NCBI GenBank assembly: GCA_934502905.1
Contig: CAKSVK010000016.1
Span: 1-33,529 of the forward strand
Source of the DNA: an uncultured Chitinophagaceae bacterium
GTDB taxonomy: Bacteria; Bacteroidota; Bacteroidia; Chitinophagales; Chitinophagaceae
Length of the DNA: 33,529 nucleotides
Reading direction: 5' to 3'
A program made the translations under genes and the position numbers. Within the stretch, counting starts at the first letter, position 1, and every line of letters starts with the position of its first letter. This document shows positions 7,087 through 15,646 of the stretch, one piece after another. The notes below the pieces were generated by a model that made no database searches, was not told the origin of the DNA, and saw nothing but the letters and a program-made list of their open reading frames with translations.

Positions 7087-9237
7087 TTACAGGTTTAAGG
7101 TTAAGGCACACCGGAAATTTCTCGGCGCCATTTGCACCCAGTAATACATTTCGTTCCTGTTCCACGCCGTGGAATACAAATGGCTATCGAGGATATTATT
7201 CACAATAACATTAATGCTGTATTTTTTTCTTGTAAAGGCAAGACCGGCATCCAGCCTGAAAATATCCTTTAGTACCTCCGGGTTGGTGCTGGTGAATCGT
7301 TCCGCTCTTCCGGCCAGGTACTGGTAACCGGCGGAGACGGCAATACCTTTTACCCTGGGAACCGGCAATGTATAATTCACCCAGGTATTCTGGATATGAC
7401 GGATACGGTTAGGCGTAGGACGCCCCACCATTTCGGGATTTTTCTCATCCTTTGTGATCCTGGACCCGGTATATGCATAGTTGACTATTATATTGAGTCC
7501 CTCTGCGATCCGCCCGCGAACATCCAGTTCCACTCCTTCTGAACGATTCTCGCCGGTTTGGTAAATGTCGTTGGAGGCAGGGTCGCGTACGATGCTCCTG
7601 TTTCGATAGATCTGAAACACCGATAGGGTAGTGTTCCACGCACCGTCATCCCAGTCTTTCTTTATCCCTGCTTCGTAGCTTTTACCGGTGAGCGGCTTCA
7701 GGGCAGCGCCGTTATGTGCAATACCCGCCTGCGGCAGAAAAGAATTATCGTACAACGCATAAACGCTCATCGAAGGTGTGATCATGTAATTGGCTCCCAG
7801 GCGGGGTGTGAAAACAAGATCATCCGCTTTCGATTTGTTGCCGTATTGATTGAAATCGGCGTTGGACTGCGTTACACGGAAGCCTGCATTCAGCTTCAGC
7901 TTCCCAGTTACTGAAATTTCATCCATCAGGTGTGCGGAAGTATAATACAGCACCGCCCTGGTTACATTATTTTCACCGGTGATGATATTTTCTGATTCAA
8001 ATGTGCCTCCCATACCGTTATTGTTGACCACATGTCCATACTGCGGATTGGATATGCTGAGGGGGTATATGGTGGAAGCAGTCTCCCAGGTATCAACGGT
8101 ATTATTCCGCTTGTGGTTAAAGTCTATGCCTCCCAGGATAGCATGTTGTATGGCACCCGTTTTAAACCGGCCCTGCATATAGGCCTGGGTAGAAAAAACA
8201 TTGTATTCCATACCATCATATACATAGTAGCGGTTGAGTATATCCGGGTCGGTCTCATTTTTTCCATATACCCAGAAAATGTTGCCGCTGCTCGCGTTGT
8301 TGATATTACTGATCCGGCCGGTGAGGCTCCAGTTGTCGTTGAATGCGTGTGCTATTGTAAGATAGGCATTATGATCATTCGCCTTATAGGGCTTGATATT
8401 CGGATCCGTTAAAGTAAAATCCCGGGGCAGGGTGCCATAGCCGTAAGGTGATATCTGCGCTTCGCTCAGCATCATATAATTGAGCCGCTGATAAATGTAT
8501 TCGAAGGTGACGGATGTTTTGTCGCTAACCAGGTATTTGAATGACGGGGCTATTAATACACGTTCGTTGTTGTCAAATTTCATAAACCCGTTGGTATGCA
8601 TACCCATCAGGTTGAGCCGGTACTGAAATGTTCCCTTATCATTCAGCGTGCCGTCCATATCTGCTTCCGCTCTTATAAAGTTGAAGCTGCCGTACATCAT
8701 CTTAAACGTATTGCGTTTTACACCTGTAGGCTTCTTGGTAATGATATTATAGGAACCGGCGGGATCGCTGATGGCATTCATAAAGCCTGACGGTCCTTTT
8801 ATAAACTCAATATTTTCAATAATGGCGGCGTCATCTCCCAGCGGCCCTTTTACCAATGGCCGCAGATCCACACCATTTCTCTGTGCGTTGATATACCCGC
8901 CGCGGGAGTAGATATCCGGTGAAACACCGTTATGTAATTCTTCCCGCATGGTGCCGCTCACATTGCGGGTAACACTTTCATTGATGTTGTACACCACCTG
9001 GTCTTTCAGCACTTCTGCACTGATGATCTGAATATTCTGCGGCGTTTCGATCAGGGCGGATTGTAATCTCAGGTCGGAGGAAATTTTACTGATATTATAT
9101 TTTTTGTAGTATTTATTACGTATGGTCAGCTCATCCAGGGTGATCACTTTGGCGGAGTCTGCACGCTGCTCTTCCTGCGCCGATACGGTTACGTGAAAAA
9201 CCAGGGATGTAAAAAAACAGAGTAATTGTTTGTTCAT
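7087..9237 (-). CDS. TonB-dependent outer-membrane receptor
   Basis: A 716-residue outer-membrane barrel that imports chelated metal or a similar ligand using TonB energy. It has a signal peptide ending in VSAQ (residue 21), a plug domain with IETPQNIQIISAEVL, a GG-containing RGGYINAQRNG loop and IENIEFIKGPSGFM, and a C-terminal barrel closing with NVIVNNILDSHLY and a final aromatic strand ending ALTLNL. This is the FhuA/FecA/FrpB-like siderophore-receptor layout. It lacks the N-terminal carboxypeptidase-like domain common in SusC proteins, so polysaccharide uptake is unlikely. It is the first gene of the import operon, with a good candidate promoter 30-65 bases upstream. Nickel is the inferred cargo because the operon leads into urease genes. 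Confidence 0.93.
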   Translation of the reverse strand: MNKQLLCFFTSLVFHVTVSAQEEQRADSAKVITLDELTIRNKYYKKYNISKISSDLRLQSALIETPQNIQIISAEVLKDQVVYNINESVTRNVSGTMREELHNGVSPDIYSRGGYINAQRNGVDLRPLVKGPLGDDAAIIENIEFIKGPSGFMNAISDPAGSYNIITKKPTGVKRNTFKMMYGSFNFIRAEADMDGTLNDKGTFQYRLNLMGMHTNGFMKFDNNERVLIAPSFKYLVSDKTSVTFEYIYQRLNYMMLSEAQISPYGYGTLPRDFTLTDPNIKPYKANDHNAYLTIAHAFNDNWSLTGRISNINNASSGNIFWVYGKNETDPDILNRYYVYDGMEYNVFSTQAYMQGRFKTGAIQHAILGGIDFNHKRNNTVDTWETASTIYPLSISNPQYGHVVNNNGMGGTFESENIITGENNVTRAVLYYTSAHLMDEISVTGKLKLNAGFRVTQSNADFNQYGNKSKADDLVFTPRLGANYMITPSMSVYALYDNSFLPQAGIAHNGAALKPLTGKSYEAGIKKDWDDGAWNTTLSVFQIYRNRSIVRDPASNDIYQTGENRSEGVELDVRGRIAEGLNIIVNYAYTGSRITKDEKNPEMVGRPTPNRIRHIQNTWVNYTLPVPRVKGIAVSAGYQYLAGRAERFTSTNPEVLKDIFRLDAGLAFTRKKYSINVIVNNILDSHLYSTAWNRNEMYYWVQMAPRNFRCALTLNL

Positions 9238-9268
9238 GCGCAGTTGAATTGTTGGTAAAGGATGAGGG

Positions 9269-9303
9269 CAAAGATAATTTCCTGTAAATAACGGAATAGC
9301 AAA
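9269..9303 (-). promoter_or_regulatory. Candidate Bacteroidota-type promoter of the import operon
   Basis: Read on the minus strand, TATCTTTG (9269-9276) fits the TAnnTTTG -7 consensus exactly and TTTG (9300-9303) fits the -33 element. The 23-base spacer is a little long compared with the usual 19-21. Transcription would begin near 9262, leaving a leader of about 25 bases before the receptor ATG at 9237. The GTGTTAC repeats lie directly upstream. Confidence 0.5.
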
Positions 9304-9314
9304 AAGGAGAAAAA

Positions 9315-9368
9315 CGTGTTACCTGTTGGCGTTAAAATTTTGACCGGTTATATTAACAAAGTAACACG
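9315..9368. promoter_or_regulatory. Inverted repeat of GTGTTAC half-sites upstream of the import operon
   Basis: CGTGTTAC at 9315-9322 and GTAACACG at 9361-9368 form a perfect 8-bp inverted repeat 38 bases apart. A third GTGTTAC stands at 9452-9458. They begin 12 bases upstream of the -33 element, a position suited to an operator. The half-site resembles what I recall for NikR of Desulfovibrio, but there the halves are about 13-14 bases apart, so the assignment to a nickel regulator is only a guess. Confidence 0.4.
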
Positions 9369-9387
9369 ATGGTGTAATGTGCTGCAT

Positions 9388-9408
9388 ACTGAATGGAATC
9401 TATTCAGT
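9388..9408. promoter_or_regulatory. Perfect 21-bp dyad, possible regulator-binding site
   Basis: ACTGAAT (9388-9394) and ATTCAGT (9402-9408) are perfect inverted halves separated by seven bases. The size is typical of a dimeric repressor or activator site. It lies about 85 bases upstream of the candidate -33 box. No T-run follows on either strand that would make it a clear terminator. Confidence 0.35.
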
Positions 9409-9576
9409 TATATTCATTTTTTTGGGTTGTGCAACGTCAATACATGGAGTTGTGTTACATCTCTATGGCCCACCATATTGCTTTACCGGTCAGCGATACA
9501 CTATAGATTTTGAGTACATTCCTTAACAGGGGAACGGGACGTTTGATGCCGCCGGAGGCAGAAGAGAATATAATTT

Positions 9577-9600
9577 ATCCGAAGTGGGAGACATTCGGAT
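9577..9600. repeat. Hairpin repeat, copy 1
   Basis: ATCCGAA (9577-9583) and TTCGGAT (9594-9600) form a 7-bp stem around a 10-base loop. The 24 bases match copy 2 (9778-9801) at all positions except two or three in the loop. Being near-palindromic, it can be read on either strand. Confidence 0.7.
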
Positions 9601-9774
9601 CGTGTTTGCAGATCGTCACTGCACGCCACGATGCTCATCTTTTGGAGAAAGGTTATCCATGCGGTAAAGCACTCCCGTTGTAATGCCCCCATAACAGTGT
9701 ACGAAGCGGAGATTTGCAGGGGTTGCCGACCTGCGTATAGCTCGCAAAGTCGTTGGAAACGGCAGGGAACATAG

Positions 9775-9804
9775 GCTATCCGAAGTCAGAGACATTCGGA
9801 TAGC
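9775..9804. repeat. Hairpin repeat, copy 2 (longer stem)
   Basis: GCTATCCGAA (9775-9784) pairs perfectly with TTCGGATAGC (9795-9804) around a 10-base loop that includes GAGACA, also present in copy 1. It lies 28 bases beyond the smc stop. It lacks a following T-run on the smc strand, so a classical terminator is not supported. The pair of hairpins spans about 228 bases, the shape of a REP-type or palindrome-ended miniature element. Confidence 0.7.
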
Positions 9805-9832
9805 GCAACCCTATAGGTTTTGTACAGAAGTA

Positions 9833-12800
9833 TTAATTATTATTCAATCCCCGGAAATCAACGGGTACCAGCTTGCTGACGCCGGGCTCCTGCATGGTCA
9901 CACCATATATGATGTCTACCGTGGACATGGTCATTTTGTTGTGGGTAACAATGATGAACTGGGAATTTTCGCTAAACTGGCGGATCATCTTCGTGAATTT
10001 ACCCACGTTGGCATCATCCAGCGGCGCATCCACCTCATCCAGTATACAGAACGGCGCCGGCTTGATCAGGTAAATGGCAAACAGCAGGGCAGTAGCCGTG
10101 AGCGTTTTTTCACCACCACTTAACTGTGTGATGGAAGACGGGCGTTTACCCTTGGGTTTTGCTACAATGTCAATACCGGTTTCGGCCAGGTTTTCCGGAT
10201 TTTCTAATAATACATCTGCCGTATCTTCTTCCGTGAACAGCGCCTTAAAGACTTTCTGGAAGTTTTCCCTTACTGCGTTAAATGTTTCCAGGAATTTCTG
10301 GTTGGCAGTGGTTTCCACTTCCTGGATGGTTTGCATCAGGCTATCCTTTGCTGTTACCAGGTCATTTTTCTGTTCCAGGATGAACTCGTACCGCTTCTTC
10401 ATTTCCTGGAAGGCTTCGATGGCAGTCGGGTTCACCTCCCCCATATTTTCCAGCCGTTTTTTCATACGGTCACAAGATGACTGCAGGTCTTCCAGTGGTG
10501 TATCCGTGGTGCGGGGCTCATCAATAATGGCGTCCAGGTCTACGCGGAATTCCACGCTCAGCCTTTCCTTCATACCCGTCAGTTGCAGCTTCAGTTCGCT
10601 GAGCTTGTCCTTGATCTCATTCAATACCTGGTCAAGCTGCTCTTTCGATTTCTGTTGCAGCCTCAGCGCTGATTCTTTTTCCTGCAAAGCGTTCCTGCGG
10701 TTATAGTACGATTGATCTGCCTCATTCAGCTTACGCTCTTCCTCATCTTTGCTGCGTAACAACCCGATCAGGTCGGCGCCTGCTTTTTCAAGATCCTCTT
10801 TTGTCTGCCGGATGTTCCCTGCAGCTTCATCCAGCTGTTTGGTGCTGCTTTCCACCTGCACCTGCAGTTCCTGGTACTGACTGCTCTTGAAATCATGCTC
10901 CTGTTTCAGCGCATTGATCTTGCTTTGCAACCTTGTGAACTGTAGGTTACTGTCGTTGAAAGCAGCGTTGGCAAAATTATATTCCTGCTCCGCCAGGCTG
11001 TATTCCTGTTCTGAAGCCTGTAATTTATCCAGCAGGTCCTGCACCTGGGTATTCAGCTTTTCCAACTCCTCCCGTACGTCAGAAATACTGTCCTGGTTGT
11101 CCTGCAGCTGACCACGCAGCTCTTCCAGCTTTTTTGATCCGGATTCTTCCTGGAACAGGAAGTTCTCTATTTTGTTCTGCAGGGCGAATACCTGGTTAGT
11201 CACCTGGTTGATCTCATCCTGTGTTTTGCGGATCGCCTGCTCCTTTAGTTGTGCATTGTAGCCTATTACCTCGTTGTGTTTCGCCTGGATGGCAGCTTTC
11301 AGCTCATTTACCTTATGCTCCTGCTGCTGGATCTCTTCCTGCAATTTTTCCAGGTTCTTGGCACGCCCGATCTTCTTTCCTTCAAACAGTCCTACCGAAC
11401 CACCGGTCAGCGCGTATTTACCTTTTACGTATTTACCATGTTTCTCCAGGATGATCGCGCCATTGCTGTTGTGCAGGGCTTCCTCGTTCTCGGCAATGTA
11501 TACGTTGCTTAATAAATATTCTGCCAGCTTGCGATAGGCATTGTCCACTTCAATCACGCTCATGGCGGCTACGGTGCCGTCTGGCTGATGATGTTGTGTA
11601 TCTGCAAAATTGTTCACCCGGTCCAGCAGGAAGAAATTGGCTTTTCCTTTTTGATGGGCATCGAGCAGGTGTACTGCTTTCAGTCCTTCCTCGAGATCAT
11701 TTACCACATAGTAGTTCAGGTAGGGTTCCAGTACGTTCTCTACCGCCGCCCGGTATTCTTCTTTTACATAAATGATATCCGACAGAATGGGGGCGGCATG
11801 ATTCCAGTTAGGATTATTGTGCAGGAATTTTACACTTTCGGGGTAACCTTCCATGGAGTCGATCAGGCTTTTCAGCAGCGCGTGCTCGTTTCTGCGGGCA
11901 TCCAGCTTGCGGTTTTCGTCCGCCAGCCCGGTGCGTAATTTTTCCACCACCGCCTGTGTTTCCAGTATCTGCTGCTTGGCGTACTCGTGCTGCTCCTGCA
12001 GTTGCTGCAGATCGGTTCTTTTGTTCTCCAGGTCAGCTTCTCTTTCTTCTTTTTCTCTTTCGAGCAGCGTTACCTGTTGCTTGCGGTGGGTCTGCTCTTC
12101 CTCTCCCTGCAGAATAGCACGCTGTATATTCTGGATGGACGTATCGGCTACCGCTACTTTTTTTTCCGCATCGAATTGTTGCCGTTGCAGCGCCTGGTTG
12201 TCGCGGCGCAGGATATCGATAAAAGAGCGCTTTTCATCGAAGATGCTGCGTTTTTGCTCCACACCTTCTTTCAGCGTTTCCAGCTTTTCTTTAAACTCTT
12301 CCAGCTTCAGCTCTTCGTCTTTGATCTGTTCACCGGTAAAGCCGATGCTTTCTTCCAGCCCTTTCAGTTGTCCTTCTGATTTCTGTAAAAAATCCCTCAG
12401 GCTCTGCTCTCTTTCATGCAGGTATTGCAGGCGCTGTTCACCGAGGCTTTTTTCACTTTCTTTATTACGTACTGTGTCAAGCAGGTCGTTGAAGGCATGC
12501 TGCATTTGCTGCAGTCTTTTTTCTTCTTCAATAAAGCCTACTTTTTCCTGCTCAATCGCCGCTTCTGCGGTAGCGATGGTGGCTTCCAGCTCCAGCCGCT
12601 TATCCACTTCCAGTTGCTGCTGCTCGTTCAGGTCTTTATAAGTGATGTTAAAACCTTCCAGCGCCGCTTTTGCCAACTCCACACTCAGCTCGCGGTATTC
12701 TTTTTTGATCTCGTAGTATTTTTCTGCTTTTTTCGCCTGGCTCTCGAGGCTTTTCAACTGGTTGTTGATCTCGAACAGGAGGTCTTCAATACGGGCCAGG

Positions 12801-13360
12801 TCCTGTTCGGTAGCATCCAGCTTCAGCTTGGCTTCCCTTTTACGGGTTTTATATATGGTGATGCCGGCGGCCTGCTCCAGCATACGGCGGCGGCTGTTAT
12901 CCTTGTCTTTAATGATATCGTCTACCATGCCCAGCTCAATGATGGCATAGCTATCTGTGCTAACGCCTGTATCCATGAACAGGTTATGGATATCTTTCAG
13001 GCGGCAGCTCACATCGTTGAGCCGGTACTCGCTTTCGCCGCTTTTATAGAATTTGCGGGTGATGGTAACGGTGCTGAATTCCGTTGGCAACAGGTTGCGG
13101 GTGTTCTCAAACGTTAAGCTTACTTCTGCCAGTCCGCTGGAACTGCGGGTTTTAGACCCGTTGAATACCAGGCTTTCCAGGTTCTCACTGCGAAGGTTGC
13201 TGATCTTGTGCTCCCCGATCACCCATCGGATAGAGTCGATGATATTACTCTTCCCGCAGCCATTGGGTCCGATGATACCGGTAATGCCTTCGTCGAAATT
13301 GATAACGGTTTTGTCGGCGAAACTCTTAAATCCCTTGATTTCTAAACTCTTTAATCGCAC
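9833..13360 (-). CDS. smc: Chromosome segregation ATPase SMC
   Basis: Core subunit of the bacterial condensin that organises and separates sister chromosomes, working with ScpA and ScpB (not in this window). The 1175-residue length is typical. It has an N-terminal ABC half with Walker A GPNGCGKSN (31-39), a long coiled coil from about 165 to 510, the hinge domain at about 515-665 (GYPESVKFLHNN to YALTGGSVG), a second coiled coil to about 1000, and a C-terminal half with signature LSGGE (1080-1084) and Walker B CILDE (ending Glu1109), then the D-loop region. Translation begins at a GTG (13360), giving MRLKSLEIKGFKSFADK, the standard SMC start. It is likely its own transcription unit. Confidence 0.97.
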   Translation of the reverse strand: MRLKSLEIKGFKSFADKTVINFDEGITGIIGPNGCGKSNIIDSIRWVIGEHKISNLRSENLESLVFNGSKTRSSSGLAEVSLTFENTRNLLPTEFSTVTITRKFYKSGESEYRLNDVSCRLKDIHNLFMDTGVSTDSYAIIELGMVDDIIKDKDNSRRRMLEQAAGITIYKTRKREAKLKLDATEQDLARIEDLLFEINNQLKSLESQAKKAEKYYEIKKEYRELSVELAKAALEGFNITYKDLNEQQQLEVDKRLELEATIATAEAAIEQEKVGFIEEEKRLQQMQHAFNDLLDTVRNKESEKSLGEQRLQYLHEREQSLRDFLQKSEGQLKGLEESIGFTGEQIKDEELKLEEFKEKLETLKEGVEQKRSIFDEKRSFIDILRRDNQALQRQQFDAEKKVAVADTSIQNIQRAILQGEEEQTHRKQQVTLLEREKEEREADLENKRTDLQQLQEQHEYAKQQILETQAVVEKLRTGLADENRKLDARRNEHALLKSLIDSMEGYPESVKFLHNNPNWNHAAPILSDIIYVKEEYRAAVENVLEPYLNYYVVNDLEEGLKAVHLLDAHQKGKANFFLLDRVNNFADTQHHQPDGTVAAMSVIEVDNAYRKLAEYLLSNVYIAENEEALHNSNGAIILEKHGKYVKGKYALTGGSVGLFEGKKIGRAKNLEKLQEEIQQQEHKVNELKAAIQAKHNEVIGYNAQLKEQAIRKTQDEINQVTNQVFALQNKIENFLFQEESGSKKLEELRGQLQDNQDSISDVREELEKLNTQVQDLLDKLQASEQEYSLAEQEYNFANAAFNDSNLQFTRLQSKINALKQEHDFKSSQYQELQVQVESSTKQLDEAAGNIRQTKEDLEKAGADLIGLLRSKDEEERKLNEADQSYYNRRNALQEKESALRLQQKSKEQLDQVLNEIKDKLSELKLQLTGMKERLSVEFRVDLDAIIDEPRTTDTPLEDLQSSCDRMKKRLENMGEVNPTAIEAFQEMKKRYEFILEQKNDLVTAKDSLMQTIQEVETTANQKFLETFNAVRENFQKVFKALFTEEDTADVLLENPENLAETGIDIVAKPKGKRPSSITQLSGGEKTLTATALLFAIYLIKPAPFCILDEVDAPLDDANVGKFTKMIRQFSENSQFIIVTHNKMTMSTVDIIYGVTMQEPGVSKLVPVDFRGLNNN

Positions 13361-13447
13361 TTTCTAAATTTTATTAAGACGGAAATAACTCAAACAACGG
13401 GCAATTTAGGTTAAGGATATTTCCCGAAGCCCATTATTGTTAACGAG

Positions 13448-13456
13448 TTATGCACA
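13448..13456 (+). promoter_or_regulatory. DnaA-box match 1 (TTATGCACA)
   Basis: Nine bases matching TTATNCACA, one base from the strict TTATCCACA. It lies about 90 bases upstream of the smc start. The motif is short enough to occur by chance; its value rests on the neighbouring second copy. Confidence 0.35.
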
Positions 13457-13488
13457 GCAGTCCCCGCAGCCCGTAAATATGAATAACC

Positions 13489-13497
13489 TGTGGATAA
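13489..13497 (-). promoter_or_regulatory. DnaA-box match 2 (perfect, TTATCCACA on the minus strand)
   Basis: TGTGGATAA on the plus strand is an exact reverse complement of the strict DnaA box. It faces copy 1 and is followed by an AT-rich stretch. It could be a DnaA site controlling smc or titrating DnaA; there is too little here to call a replication origin. Confidence 0.4.
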
Positions 13498-13736
13498 TAG
13501 AACGTATGTTTAAAAATATAATATGGCTCCTTGCAGGTGAGTAAAAACAGAAGTTACTATCATGCAAAAATAACAGCAATAAAGGAAAGCAAAAGCAAGC
13601 AGTGCGTTAAATTGTGCGCGAACACGCCGGTTCCTGAACGGAATCGAAAATCAGAAACTACCAGGTGTTGAGCTTAATTGGTGATATTTTAATATATATC
13701 TTACAAACCGGGTACGTACAGGCAATAAAGCTCGGC

Positions 13737-14501
13737 TTATTTTCCCATCCATTCTTTAAACTCTGTGGCTTTTTCCCGGCTTATCAACACTTCCTTATCC
13801 ATATGCGGCTGCAATTCCAGCTTCAGCTTTCCATTAAAATAATTATGGATTTGTGCAATAGATTTAATGTGCAGGATGAAGCCGCGGTTGGCGCGGTAAA
13901 ATTGTTGAGGATCCAACATTTGCTCCAGGTCTTCAATGGTATAATCTACGATATACTTTTGTTTGTTCCATGTAACAAAATAGCTCAGCCGCCCATCAGC
14001 ATAAAAATAAGCGATGTCACGGGTTTCAACAGACAACAGCTTTTGCCCCTGCTTTACTAAAAACCGGGAGCGCCATGTTTTGGGCTGCTGCTGTCTCAGT
14101 TCCTGGATGAGCTGCTCAACATTCAGGGCAGAAGAGGAAAATTTTTGCTGCCACTGCTGGTATTTATCCAGTGCATTTTTCAGCTCCTCTTTCTTAATGG
14201 GTTTTAAGAGGTAATCAACGCTGTTTACTTTAAAAGCCTGCAATGCATATTCATCATAAGAAGTGGTAAAGATGACCATGCTTTTTATAGCGACATGATT
14301 AAATATTTCAAAGCTCTGCCCGTCTGTCAGTTCAATATCCATCAAAATAATATCGGGGTGCTTATGCTGCAACAACCATTCTACCGAAGATTTAATGCTG
14401 CGTGTATTACCTACAATTTCTATAGAACTGTCGATAGATGTAAGCAGCCGTGCAAGCTTTTCAGCGCCCAGTTGTTCGTCTTCAATAATTAATACTTCCA
14501 T
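13737..14501 (-). CDS. LytTR-family response regulator
   Basis: DNA-binding response regulator of 254 residues. The receiver domain (1 to about 120) has the acidic pair in IIEDEQ, phospho-acceptor Asp55 (LMDIELTDG), Thr80 and Lys100 (YLLKPI). A LytTR DNA-binding domain fills the C-terminal half (about 145-254) with FLVKQGQKLLSVETRDIAYFYADG and FYRANRGFILHIKSI. It follows the sensor kinase gene after seven bases, so the two are a pair. LytTR regulators usually bind imperfect direct repeats; none was identified here. The target genes are unknown; the OmpA-type gene and its neighbour just upstream are candidates by position. Confidence 0.94.
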   Translation of the reverse strand: MEVLIIEDEQLGAEKLARLLTSIDSSIEIVGNTRSIKSSVEWLLQHKHPDIILMDIELTDGQSFEIFNHVAIKSMVIFTTSYDEYALQAFKVNSVDYLLKPIKKEELKNALDKYQQWQQKFSSSALNVEQLIQELRQQQPKTWRSRFLVKQGQKLLSVETRDIAYFYADGRLSYFVTWNKQKYIVDYTIEDLEQMLDPQQFYRANRGFILHIKSIAQIHNYFNGKLKLELQPHMDKEVLISREKATEFKEWMGK

Positions 14502-14508
14502 AGCATTA

Positions 14509-15543
14509 TCAGGTGCTTTTGATCAATGGTAAAACCACCATAAATTCAGTGTCTGTTTCTTTAATTTCCACTTCAGGGTAGTTCAGCAGTTTGTATTTTG
14601 ATATAATATTGCTCAACCCTACTTTGTTTGAAACCACCGCCTTGTTTTTCTTTTGCAGGTTATTGCTCACCACCAGCTTTTCACCCTGCGTATATAACTG
14701 CACCACCAGCGGTGTGTCCGGGTCAACAATATTATGCTTTACTGCGTTTTCTATCAGTAGCTGTAATGTCATTGGTGGCAGCAGCCACTCCTTCATTTCC
14801 TCCTCTATTTGTAATACCGGCTGGAACCCTCTGCCGAAGCGGGTTTGCAGCAACATGTTGTAAGATTCAATAAAATCTATTTCCTTTTGCAGGGTAGTTA
14901 GCTGCTCTTCATTGCTGCGCAGCAGGTACCGGTATACCTGGCTCATTTCTTCCACGAACGCTTCGGCTTTGTTGGGGTTGGTAGCAATCAGGGAGGATAA
15001 GGAATTTAAACTGTTGAATAAAAAATGCGGGTTCACCTGCTCCTTCAAAGAATCAAACTGCGTTTGCAGTTGTACTTTTTTCAGCTGCTCCGCCTCCAGC
15101 TGCGAGACTTTGATCCGGCGATAAGAAGCCTCGGTTTCATACACGGCCTGGTTAACTATGGTGCATATCGCTCCTGCCATAAGGCCCCTTAACCAGGTTT
15201 TAACCGTAAACCGGTAATCCAGTATATTCAGCAGGTCGAACACCCAGCATATTAAAGTAATGCTCAATAGTACAATGAGCAGGTTCAGGCTGGAAAAGAG
15301 CAGTACCCTCTTCACCGTGTCGCGGTGCGAAGGGTATATCTGCAGCATCTTCCATCCCAGCCTGCCCTGCAAGATCCATATCCCGAACAGGATAAGAAAC
15401 GCCACTGCGGAAGCTGAACCAAAAGTCGTCAGGCTGGAAAAATACATGTTACCCAGGATAAAATAAGTGATTATCACCAGCGTAGGCGGGAGTAATACTG
15501 CCATCAGTAGAAATGTCGTTCTGTTTTGAGAATCGGGCTGCAT
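14509..15543 (-). CDS. Sensor histidine kinase of the LytS/YpdA (His_kinase) type
   Basis: Membrane sensor kinase of 344 residues that should phosphorylate the LytTR regulator encoded seven bases downstream. Four membrane segments (about 11-31, 42-60, 80-101 and 117-137) are followed by a short coiled coil and the phospho-acceptor motif QVNPHFLFNSLNSL, with His173. The ATP-binding part has MTLQLLIENAVKHNI (N-box) and a G-box near VGLSNIISKYKLL. There is no separate periplasmic sensing domain, so the signal is probably sensed in or at the membrane. This is the common Bacteroidota arrangement, and I cannot name the signal. Confidence 0.93.
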   Translation of the reverse strand: MQPDSQNRTTFLLMAVLLPPTLVIITYFILGNMYFSSLTTFGSASAVAFLILFGIWILQGRLGWKMLQIYPSHRDTVKRVLLFSSLNLLIVLLSITLICWVFDLLNILDYRFTVKTWLRGLMAGAICTIVNQAVYETEASYRRIKVSQLEAEQLKKVQLQTQFDSLKEQVNPHFLFNSLNSLSSLIATNPNKAEAFVEEMSQVYRYLLRSNEEQLTTLQKEIDFIESYNMLLQTRFGRGFQPVLQIEEEMKEWLLPPMTLQLLIENAVKHNIVDPDTPLVVQLYTQGEKLVVSNNLQKKNKAVVSNKVGLSNIISKYKLLNYPEVEIKETDTEFMVVLPLIKST

Positions 15544-15646
15544 GATTCAAATATCGCAGAAAATATACTTTTTACAGATATTCCCGGGCGTTAAGCTGCT
15601 TAATCATGGTATGAACCGTAGAAATAGCTGTATGAACCTGGTTGCA

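Larger units (their letters stand above)
9238..9832. other. Long gene-free region with regulatory and repeat elements
   Basis: This 595-base stretch separates the receptor start from the smc stop. It holds a candidate promoter (9269-9303), three GTGTTAC half-sites, a perfect dyad at 9388-9408 and two copies of a hairpin repeat at 9577-9600 and 9775-9804, each listed separately. The short open frames here (for example 9501-9692 on the minus strand) show no recognisable protein and I do not call them. Confidence 0.7.
13361..13736. other. Gene-free region between smc and the LytTR regulator, with DnaA-box matches
   Basis: These 376 bases hold the smc upstream region and the 3' flank of the regulator gene. 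I see no open frame of interest and no tRNA. Two matches to the DnaA-box consensus TTATNCACA lie 32 bases apart and are listed separately; an AT-rich run follows at about 13508-13522. Confidence 0.6.

Noticed and set aside
9501..9692. Minus-strand open frame of 63 codons in the regulatory region
   Set aside because: It runs through hairpin repeat copy 1 and has no protein-like pattern.
11853..12641. Long plus-strand open frame opposite smc
   Set aside because: Its Ser/Cys/Arg-rich product is a mirror of the coiled-coil codons of smc on the other strand.
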